Assembly (NCBI GenBank): GCA_031254635.1
Contig: JAIRUB010000009.1
Location: 1 to 11,602 of the forward strand
DNA length: 11,602 bases
Source: Prevotellaceae bacterium
Lineage (GTDB): Bacteria; Bacteroidota; Bacteroidia; Bacteroidales; UBA932
Direction: 5' to 3'
Of this stretch, positions 1-5,380 are shown one piece after another; position 1 is the first letter of the stretch, and every line of letters starts with the position of its first letter. Below the pieces are notes generated by a model. It was not told the DNA's origin. It did no database searches and saw only the letters and a program-made list of their open reading frames with translations. Position numbers and translations under genes: made by a program.

Positions 1-437
1 ATCCACAAGGCCGAGAGGTTGGCTCCTATAGCTACTAACCAAGTGGATATAAGGTGAAAGCGCTTGCTCACCCTATCCCATCCAAAAAACATTACTGCTA
101 AGAAGGTTGTTTCTAAAAAGAAAGCTACAATACCTTCAATAGCTAAAGGCGCTCCGAAAATATCGCCAACAAACCAGGAGTAATTACTCCAGTTTGTGCC
201 GAATTGAAACTCCAGAATCAAGCCGGTAGCCACGCCCAAGGCGAAGTTAATACCAAAGAGTTTCATCCAGAATTTTGCTGTACGTTTCCAAAATTCATTA
301 CCTGTACGCACGTACATTGTTTCCATAATGGCCAGCATAATACCCAATCCAAGCGTCAAGGGTACAAAGGTCCAATGGAACATTGCTGTTAGCGCAAATT
401 GCGCCCGCGACCACTCAACTAAAGCTGATAAAAACAT
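1..437 (-). CDS. cydA: Cytochrome bd ubiquinol oxidase subunit I, N-terminal part (runs off window start)
   Basis: This is the catalytic haem-bearing subunit of the quinol:O2 oxidoreductase in the inner membrane, which oxidises quinol and reduces oxygen to water. Translating the minus strand from the ATG at 437-435 gives 145 residues before the window edge; the family is about 450-520 residues, so roughly the last two thirds are missing. Diagnostic segments are SRAQFALTAMFHWTFVPLTL near residue 10-29, with His21 matching the haem-ligand His19 of E. coli CydA, and PLAIEGIVAFFLETTF near 97-112, with Glu101 and Glu109 matching the conserved Glu99 and Glu107. Two membrane helices are visible (about 15-40 and 58-80). 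The gene follows a DUF4492 gene on the same strand with a 61-nt gap, and cydB would be expected beyond the window. Identification is by recognition of motifs; the start is fixed by the match to the family N-terminus. Confidence 0.95.
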   Translation of the reverse strand, partial: MFLSALVEWSRAQFALTAMFHWTFVPLTLGLGIMLAIMETMYVRTGNEFWKRTAKFWMKLFGINFALGVATGLILEFQFGTNWSNYSWFVGDIFGAPLAIEGIVAFFLETTFLAVMFFGWDRVSKRFHLISTWLVAIGANLSALW

Positions 438-475
438 AATAGTTTAAAGTTTTAAAATTTATAAAGTTATAAAGT
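438..475 (-). repeat. Degenerate 8-nt tandem repeat abutting the cydA start codon
   Basis: Read on the minus strand, the spacer between DUF4492 and cydA ends in four 8-nt units at 475-468, 467-460, 459-452 and 451-444. The first two are identical (ACTTTATA) and the next two are variants (AATTTTAA, AACTTTAA). They are followed by a partial unit ACTATT and then the cydA ATG. The region is nearly pure A/T, so some periodicity can arise by chance, but the two identical copies and the kept phase argue for tandem duplication. No recognisable ribosome binding site is present, so this stretch is the translation-initiation region. Confidence 0.55.
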
Positions 476-498
476 CCAAGGGGAGTGCAAGTCTCGAA

Positions 499-651
499 CT
501 ATTTATTGTTAATCATAAAAAAAACAAAGATAATGAACAGGAAAAAGAAAATCTTAAGTCCAATTATTAGCCAAAGCGTTCTACCGACAGTCATTCCACG
601 AAAACCATCGTAATAAAAACGATAAACACGATGTAAAACAGAATCTTTCAT
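499..651 (-). CDS. DUF4492 small membrane protein upstream of cydA
   Basis: A 50-residue protein on the minus strand, short enough to be missed by ORF finders. The N-terminal half (residues 8-27) has the conserved YRFYYDGFRGMTVGRTLW type motif of DUF4492. Residues 28-46 form one very hydrophobic helix (IIGLKIFFFLFIIFVFFMI), followed by a short NNK tail. From knowledge of Bacteroidota and Campylobacterota genomes, DUF4492 genes typically lie just upstream of cydA-cydB. A role as a small accessory or assembly subunit of cytochrome bd, like CydX of proteobacteria, is an inference from position and size only; there is no sequence similarity to CydX that I can see. The ATG at 651-649 is chosen because an upstream in-frame GTG (675-673) lies next to the predicted transcription start. 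Confidence 0.9.
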   Translation of the reverse strand: MKDSVLHRVYRFYYDGFRGMTVGRTLWLIIGLKIFFFLFIIFVFFMINNK

Positions 652-677
652 CGGTGTAGTATTAAAAGAATTCACAA

Positions 678-709
678 CAAATGTATGAAAAAGCTATCAT
701 TTCTCCAAA
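678..709 (-). promoter_or_regulatory. Bacteroidota-type promoter for DUF4492-cydA
   Basis: On the minus strand TTTG (709-706) is followed by 20 nt and then TACATTTG (685-678). This matches the Bacteroides consensus of a -33 TTTG and a -7 TAnnTTTG separated by about 19-21 nt. Transcription would begin about 670-674, giving a leader of some 20 nt before the DUF4492 ATG at 651. It shares the 124-bp intergenic region with the divergent promoter at 729-736. Confidence 0.65.
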
Positions 710-728
710 TATTAATCAAAATTATCTG

Positions 729-736
729 TATCTTTG
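729..736 (+). promoter_or_regulatory. Candidate -7 element for the DUF362/polyferredoxin genes
   Basis: TATCTTTG is an exact match to the Bacteroidota -7 consensus TAnnTTTG, 39 nt upstream of the ATG at 776. No convincing -33 TTG occurs 19-21 nt upstream, so the promoter may be weak or activator-dependent. It faces away from the cyd promoter, with the two -7 boxes about 43 nt apart, so a regulator bound here could affect both directions (inference). Confidence 0.45.
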
Positions 737-747
737 CCTTATATATG

Positions 748-775
748 TTAAGTATTAATTTTAAATTTTAATTGT
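748..775 (+). repeat. Weak 7-nt periodicity before the DUF362 start codon
   Basis: Four 7-nt units starting at 748, 755, 762 and 769 (TTAAGTA, TTAATTT, TAAATTT, TAATTGT) run directly into the ATG at 776. The stretch is almost entirely A/T, so this case alone is not convincing; it is listed because it has the same placement as the stronger arrays at 438-475, 1694-1770 and 9854-9884. Confidence 0.3.
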
Positions 776-1717
776 ATGGAACGACGCAATTTTCTTAAAA
801 CCGCCATTTTTGGTAGTCTTGCTGCCGGTTTTTCACTAAAGAATAGCCTACTATCTGCACAGGTCAAAACTTCGACAGCCGGCGATGAATATGATTTGGT
901 AGCAGTAATGGGAGGAGAGCCTGATGTGATGTATGCCAAAGCTATTGAAACGCTTGGCGGCATAAAGAAGTTTGTAAAACCCGGACAAAAGGTAGTAGTT
1001 AAACCCAATATAGGATGGAATAAAACGATAGAATTAGCCGGTAATACCAATCCTATATTAGTAGGGGCTATTATCAAAGATTGCCTTAAAGCAGGCGCGA
1101 AAGAAGTGACGGTGTTCGATCATACTTGCAACGAATGGAAAGACTGTTATAAGAATAGCGGTATAGAAGCTGCCGTAAAAGCTGCCGGTGGAAAGATAGC
1201 CTACGCCCACGAAGAAAGATATTACCGCGAAGTTAAAATACAGGGAGCAAAACGACTCACCAAAACAAAGGTGCACGAGGCTATTCTCGATTGCGATGTA
1301 TGGATTAATGTTCCTGTATTGAAACACCACGGCGGCGCCAAAATAACCATTGCACTGAAAAACTATATGGGTATTGTTTGGGACCGCCGGTTTTTCCATG
1401 CCAACGATTTGCAGCAATGTATTGCCGACAGCGCCCTTCTCAGTAAAAAACCGGTGCTGAATATTGTTGACGCTTATCGCATTGTTACCGACAATGGGCC
1501 TCAAAACCATACCTTGGCCGATGTGCAAACACCAAAGGCGCTGTTCATGTCTGCCGATATCGTAGCCGTTGACGCCGCCGCCTTAAAATTTTTCAACCAA
1601 TTTATCAATAAACCCTTAGCCGAAGTAGGACATATCAAGCTTGCCAACGAGATGAAGATAGGCACAAGTGATATTGACAAGCTGAGGGTGAAGAGGATAA
1701 TGATTAATGAACAATGA
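776..1717 (+). CDS. DUF362 domain protein with Tat signal
   Basis: A 313-residue protein. It opens with MERRNFLKTA, a twin-arginine motif (RRxFLK), then a hydrophobic stretch to about residue 28 ending LSA, so Tat export, usually used for folded or cofactor-bearing proteins, is expected. The DUF362 domain spans about 40-305. The segment LKHHGGAKITIALKN at 182-196 followed by MGI is the family's signature, with VVVKPNIG at 73-80 typical of its first strand. The biochemical role of DUF362 is not established; some members are fused to ferredoxin domains, which suits the polyferredoxin gene just downstream. No CxxC cluster is present here, only scattered cysteines (103, 118, 124, 173, 215), so no iron-sulfur centre is claimed. 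The last six codons (IMINEQ) lie inside a 7-nt tandem repeat that continues through the spacer. The ATG start is set by the Tat motif. Confidence 0.88.
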   Translation: MERRNFLKTAIFGSLAAGFSLKNSLLSAQVKTSTAGDEYDLVAVMGGEPDVMYAKAIETLGGIKKFVKPGQKVVVKPNIGWNKTIELAGNTNPILVGAIIKDCLKAGAKEVTVFDHTCNEWKDCYKNSGIEAAVKAAGGKIAYAHEERYYREVKIQGAKRLTKTKVHEAILDCDVWINVPVLKHHGGAKITIALKNYMGIVWDRRFFHANDLQQCIADSALLSKKPVLNIVDAYRIVTDNGPQNHTLADVQTPKALFMSADIVAVDAAALKFFNQFINKPLAEVGHIKLANEMKIGTSDIDKLRVKRIMINEQ

Positions 1718-1770
1718 ATAATTAACTCATAACTCATAACCCATAAATCATAAAACATAAATAATAAATG
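1694..1770 (+). repeat. 7-nt tandem repeat spanning the stop of one gene and the start of the next
   Basis: Eleven consecutive 7-nt steps can be laid out from 1694 to 1770. The last six (starting 1729, 1736, 1743, 1750, 1757, 1764) all fit ATAANNN, and the final one is ATAA plus the ATG of the polyferredoxin gene. The preceding units at 1701, 1708 and 1715 fit TGANNAA and lie over the last codons and the TGA stop (1715-1717) of the DUF362 gene; the unit at 1722 is TTAACTC. The phase is kept without a single insertion or deletion. Neighbouring units differ by one or two bases, as expected of tandem duplication followed by drift. Confidence 0.75.
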
Positions 1771-3270
1771 TATAGTCTTCTTCGCCGTTTAAGAGTGGTT
1801 CTATCGATCGGGATTTTCTTCCTTATTTTTTTTTGTTTCATCAACGTTTATCATTTTGCGGGTAGTTGGTGGACAATGCCTTTGGGTTGGCAGTTAATTC
1901 CCGCTATATTGGCCGGTAGTTTTGCGGTGGTAATCGTTCTTCTTCTGCTTACTTTATTATTCGGACGTATATACTGCTCCACGCTCTGTCCGTTGGGTAC
2001 CTATCAGGACATAGTACGCCGCGTAACCAATCTCTTCAAAAGCAAAAAAGCGCGCCGGATGAAATACCACAAGCCACATAATATTGCACGCTATGCCATA
2101 TTGGTTATTTCTGTAATGGCGACTATTATGGGCAGCAGCATTTTATTGTTATGGCTCGACCCTTACAGCAATTTCGGCCGTGTAGCCGCCAATCTTTTCA
2201 ATCCTGTAATTATTTTTTTTGGCAATAATTTGTCTTATATTATCGACATAATACCTGTCCATGGCTACCATAGCTTCACCCTTTCCGCGATCATTGCCGC
2301 TATTATCTTTTTTATCATTATTACTGTGTTTAGCGCGTTGCGCGGAAGGTTATACTGCAATTTAATTTGTCCTGTTGGTTCATTTCTTGGCCTTATTTCA
2401 AAATATTCGCTATTTAAACTGCAAATTAATGCTGAGCGCTGCACCCACTGTACTATTTGCAGCAAAGAATGTAAGGCGCAATGTATAGACGTAGGCAAGC
2501 AAGAAATTGACAATAGCCGCTGTGTGCAGTGTTACGATTGTACAGTAAGCTGTAAACTTGGCGCCATTGGTTACAAGCAGTGCTATAAAATTAAACAACC
2601 GACACAGCCTATGAATACTGCTTCCGAGCGCCGATCCTTTTTGGGCGCCTTAGGTGGCATTATAGCAGCCGGAACAGCCGGCAAGCTGCTTCCGCCTCTT
2701 CGCAATGTTTCCGAGAATAACAAGGCTATTTGTCCTCCGGGCTCAGAAGGTTTGGAGCGCTTCAAAGCCCATTGTACTTCTTGCCACGCCTGCATTGCCA
2801 ACTGCCCATCGCACGTACTCCGACCGGCTATAACCGAATATGGCATTGATGGTTTCACAATGCCTGTACTTGATTTCGACCGCTCGTATTGTAATTACGA
2901 ATGTACGCGCTGCTCCGAGATCTGTCCCAATGACGCCATTTGCACCATTACTCAAGCCGAAAAGGCTGTAATACAAATAGGGGAGGTAAAATTTTTACCT
3001 AAACGTTGTATCGTAGTAAGCGATGAAACCGACTGCGGCGCCTGCGACGAACACTGTCCGACCCATGCTATTAAAATGATTGATTTCCGTAATGGTTTAA
3101 AGCTCCCGAAAGTTAACCGCGAACTTTGCATCGGTTGCGGAGGCTGTGAATATATTTGCCCGGCAAGTCCTAAGGCTATTTTTGTGGTTGCCAACACCGT
3201 TCATGAAGCAGCCGTCCTATATCAGGAGAAGGAGCAGAAGGAGATTAAGGTAGAGGGGTTTGGATTTTAG
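1768..3270 (+). CDS. NapH/NapG-like fused membrane polyferredoxin with an internal Tat motif
   Basis: A 500-residue electron-transfer membrane protein. Hydrophobic segments lie at about 10-30, 42-65, 107-130 and 171-192, with a weaker one at 144-163. Each of two helices is followed by a C-x3-CP motif (Cys70/Cys74 and Cys197/Cys201), the hallmark of NapH/RdxA/NosR-type proteins. A two-cluster ferredoxin follows (Cys225, 228, 231, 235 and 252, 255, 258, 262). At 286-292 SERRSFL is a twin-arginine motif leading into a hydrophobic stretch (293-310). Four more cluster motifs follow: Cys336/339/342/346, 375/379/382/386, 414/423/426/430 and 454/457/460/464, so about six [4Fe-4S] centres in all. Positive-inside reasoning puts the first ferredoxin in the cytoplasm and the last four clusters outside. 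It is probably co-transcribed with the DUF362 gene 50 nt upstream. The likely role is passing electrons from the quinol pool or cytoplasm to a periplasmic acceptor; the partner is unknown. Confidence 0.88.
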   Translation: MYSLLRRLRVVLSIGIFFLIFFCFINVYHFAGSWWTMPLGWQLIPAILAGSFAVVIVLLLLTLLFGRIYCSTLCPLGTYQDIVRRVTNLFKSKKARRMKYHKPHNIARYAILVISVMATIMGSSILLLWLDPYSNFGRVAANLFNPVIIFFGNNLSYIIDIIPVHGYHSFTLSAIIAAIIFFIIITVFSALRGRLYCNLICPVGSFLGLISKYSLFKLQINAERCTHCTICSKECKAQCIDVGKQEIDNSRCVQCYDCTVSCKLGAIGYKQCYKIKQPTQPMNTASERRSFLGALGGIIAAGTAGKLLPPLRNVSENNKAICPPGSEGLERFKAHCTSCHACIANCPSHVLRPAITEYGIDGFTMPVLDFDRSYCNYECTRCSEICPNDAICTITQAEKAVIQIGEVKFLPKRCIVVSDETDCGACDEHCPTHAIKMIDFRNGLKLPKVNRELCIGCGGCEYICPASPKAIFVVANTVHEAAVLYQEKEQKEIKVEGFGF

Positions 3271-3285
3271 GGATTAATAAATAGG

Positions 3286-3396
3286 GTGCGAGGTACTGGT
3301 GTCAAGGGTAAGTAGTTTAGAAGAAACCAATATCGTAAGCTCAAATCCTGATACTTGATACCCGTTACTAAAAATAAACCGTTTCACGCCTCGCAC
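3286..3396. repeat. Nested inverted repeat in the gap upstream of the atp operon
   Basis: The outer arms GTGCGAGG (3286-3293) and CCTCGCAC (3389-3396) are perfectly complementary. The inner arms GGTGTCAAG (3298-3306) and CTTGATACC (3354-3362) pair over all nine positions if one G-U is allowed. The distance between arms is large (about 95 and 47 nt), and the spacers are asymmetrical (4 nt on the left, 26 nt on the right). It lies after the stop of the polyferredoxin gene and before the atp promoter candidate. It is not an intrinsic terminator because no T-run follows. It could be a structured 3' UTR element or a decayed small mobile repeat; nothing seen decides between them. Confidence 0.5.
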
Positions 3397-3448
3397 TTAA
3401 CGCTTTACGAAAAGAATATTCTAACCGTATAAAAATAATTAAATTATT

Positions 3449-3464
3449 GATAAATAGATAAATA
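3449..3464 (+). repeat. Two exact copies of an 8-nt unit
   Basis: GATAAATA occurs twice in direct succession (3449-3456, 3457-3464) in the A/T-rich part of the atpD upstream gap. It resembles the period-8 arrays elsewhere in the window but does not abut a start codon. Short and low in complexity, so of limited weight. Confidence 0.4.
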
Positions 3465-3484
3465 TAATTATTTGAGTAAAAATA

Positions 3485-3514
3485 TTGTTTAATCAAATAT
3501 TTCGACTAATTTTA
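3485..3514 (+). promoter_or_regulatory. Candidate promoter of the ATP synthase operon
   Basis: TTG (3485-3487), 19 nt, then TAATTTTA (3507-3514), which matches the Bacteroidota -7 consensus TAnnTTTG at all fixed positions except the last. Transcription would begin near 3520, leaving a leader of about 35 nt to the atpD ATG. The surrounding 3411-3554 is very A/T-rich, so chance matches are likely. A weaker alternative is the element ending in TTATTTG near 3468-3474. Confidence 0.4.
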
Positions 3515-3554
3515 CCGGATATTTTTTAACGATTATTCAATATTTAAGAAACAC

Positions 3555-5099
3555 ATGCAGCCGGAAATTGTTTCAAACGGCGGTTCTCCTTTACCGATTA
3601 TCGGCCATATTTCTCAAATTATCGGGCCGGTGGTGGACATTTATTTCGACCAAAAGGCCGATAACGGATTGGTGGCGCTGCCCCGCATTCACGATGCCCT
3701 CGAAATTGTACGCAACGATGGGAAAGTGCTTGTTGTAGAAGTGCAACAGCACATTGGCGAAGATACGGTGCGAACCGTGGCAATGGACTCTACTGACGGC
3801 CTGCGCCGCGGAATGGCCGTAACATCAACCGGCGGAGCAATCAAAATGCCTATCGGAACGCAAATTAAAGGGCGCCTAATGAATGTAGTGGGCGAAGCGA
3901 TTGACGGCATGAAACAGCCCGATATGGCGGGCGGGTATTCAATTCACCGCGAAGCCCCAAAATTTGATGAACTGACCACAACGCGCGAAATGCTGCTGAC
4001 AGGGATCAAGGTGATTGACCTGCTGGAGCCTTATGCTAAAGGAGGAAAAATTGGACTGTTCGGCGGCGCGGGTGTTGGGAAAACTGTAATCATCATGGAG
4101 CTGATTCACAATATTGCCAAGCAACACAACGGTTTTTCGGTATTTGCCGGAGTGGGAGAGCGTACCCGCGAGGGAAACGACCTGCTGCGCGAAATGATAG
4201 ATTCAGGCGTTATCAGATATGGTGAAGAGTTCAAAAAGAGTATGGAAGAAGGATACTGGGACCTCTCGAAAGTTGACCTCGAGGAACTCGAAAAATCACA
4301 GGCTACGTTGGTGTTCGGACAGATGAATGAACCCCCCGGAGCGCGTTCCTCAGTGGCGCTGTCGGGACTAACGGTAGCAGAATCGTTTCGCGACGAGGGT
4401 ACAGGTACTAAGGATATACTCTTCTTTATCGACAACATTTTCCGTTTCACACAAGCCGGTTCCGAAGTTTCAGCTTTGCTCGGGCGTATGCCTTCGGCAG
4501 TGGGTTACCAGCCTACCTTAGCCTCCGAAATGGGCACCATGCAAGAGCGGATTACCTCGACAAAAAAAGGTTCAATCACCTCAGTACAAGCTGTTTACGT
4601 ACCTGCGGACGACCTCACCGACCCTGCCCCCTCAACCACCTTTACACACTTAGATGCTACAACAGTATTAAGCCGTAAAATTACCGAATTAGGTATTTAT
4701 CCGGCCGTTGACCCCTTGGAGTCCACCTCGCGTATCCTCGACCCCTTTGTGGTTGGGCAGGAACACTACGATACGGCACAACGTGTACTACAAATTTTAC
4801 AACGGAATAAAGAACTACAAGACATCATTTCCATCCTTGGCATGGAGGAACTCTCGGACGAGGACCGTATGTTAGTTAACCGCGCGCGGCGTGTACAGCG
4901 CTTTCTGTCGCAACCCTTCACTGTAGCCGAGCAATTTACAGGCATTGAAGGGGTGATGGTGCCGATAGAAGAAACCATACGCGGATTCAAGATGATTCTC
5001 GACGGCGAGGTTGACCACCTACCGGAACAAGCATTTTTGAATGTTGGAACCATTGATGATGCCATTGCAAAAGCAGAAAAAATGACCACCAAAGTATGA
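3555..5099 (+). CDS. atpD: F1Fo ATP synthase subunit beta
   Basis: This is the catalytic subunit of F1, where ATP is made from ADP and phosphate at the alpha/beta interfaces on the cytoplasmic side. At 514 residues it is slightly longer than E. coli beta (460). The P-loop GGAGVGKT is at 170-177 (Lys176), the catalytic GER at 201-203 (Glu202, Arg203), the Walker B strand DILFFID ends at Asp293, and YVPADDLTDPAP at 348-359 includes the adenine-stacking Tyr348. The DELSEED loop reads EELSDED at 431-437. Relative to E. coli and mitochondrial beta there is an extra stretch of about 20 residues around 223-248, rich in Glu and Lys, between the helix ending SGVI and the VFGQMNEPPG strand. From memory this insertion is usual in Bacteroidota. 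The ATG at 3555 gives about 14 residues before the family's usual start (IIGHISQIIGPVVD). It is the first gene of the operon and overlaps atpC by 4 nt (ATGA). Confidence 0.98.
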   Translation: MQPEIVSNGGSPLPIIGHISQIIGPVVDIYFDQKADNGLVALPRIHDALEIVRNDGKVLVVEVQQHIGEDTVRTVAMDSTDGLRRGMAVTSTGGAIKMPIGTQIKGRLMNVVGEAIDGMKQPDMAGGYSIHREAPKFDELTTTREMLLTGIKVIDLLEPYAKGGKIGLFGGAGVGKTVIIMELIHNIAKQHNGFSVFAGVGERTREGNDLLREMIDSGVIRYGEEFKKSMEEGYWDLSKVDLEELEKSQATLVFGQMNEPPGARSSVALSGLTVAESFRDEGTGTKDILFFIDNIFRFTQAGSEVSALLGRMPSAVGYQPTLASEMGTMQERITSTKKGSITSVQAVYVPADDLTDPAPSTTFTHLDATTVLSRKITELGIYPAVDPLESTSRILDPFVVGQEHYDTAQRVLQILQRNKELQDIISILGMEELSDEDRMLVNRARRVQRFLSQPFTVAEQFTGIEGVMVPIEETIRGFKMILDGEVDHLPEQAFLNVGTIDDAIAKAEKMTTKV

Positions 5100-5377
5100 A
5101 ATTAGATATCCTCACTCCCAAAAAGACCTTTTTCAGCGGCGAAGTTGATAGCGTAACGCTACCGGGCACATTAGGTGTATTCACACTGCTCCCGGGCCAT
5201 GCACCGATGATTTCTTCCTTGCGTTCAGGCGGAGAAATTACCTACGCACAAGAAAGCAAAAGAAATACCATCGTGACAGGAGGCGGATTTGTTGAAGTGT
5301 GGAGAAATCGTGTTACCATCTGCATCGACATTATAGAAGAAACAGCGGCTACACAGGAGCCGAAAAAACAACCATAA
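5096..5377 (+). CDS. atpC: F1Fo ATP synthase subunit epsilon, short form
   Basis: This is part of the F1 central stalk that joins gamma to the c-ring. The 93 residues cover only the N-terminal beta-sandwich: LDILTPKKTFFSGEVDSVTL at 3-22 and the conserved LGVFTLLPGHAPMISSLRSG at about 25-44, ending in VTGGGFVEVWRNRVTICID at about 61-79. The sequence then stops after a short polar tail, whereas E. coli epsilon has 138 residues with two C-terminal helices that can block rotation. The open reading frame ends cleanly and downstream sequence does not encode the missing helices in another frame, so this is a natural short form rather than a frameshift. Its start codon overlaps the atpD stop, implying translational coupling. 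The next gene begins 3 nt after its stop. Confidence 0.95.
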   Translation: MKLDILTPKKTFFSGEVDSVTLPGTLGVFTLLPGHAPMISSLRSGGEITYAQESKRNTIVTGGGFVEVWRNRVTICIDIIEETAATQEPKKQP

Positions 5378-5380
5378 CCC

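Noticed and set aside
204..392. Plus-strand 62-residue open frame at the window start
   Set aside because: It is the antisense of cydA, whose minus-strand translation matches conserved oxidase motifs throughout.
499..675. DUF4492 starting at an upstream GTG (675-673)
   Set aside because: It lies almost on the predicted transcription start (-7 box at 678-685), and the family motif fits the ATG at 651.
1694..1770. CRISPR or insertion-sequence remnant
   Set aside because: Units are only 7 nt with no spacers, no terminal inverted repeats and no target-site duplication.
3286..3396. Rho-independent terminator of the polyferredoxin gene
   Set aside because: The arms are far apart and no T-run follows either right arm.
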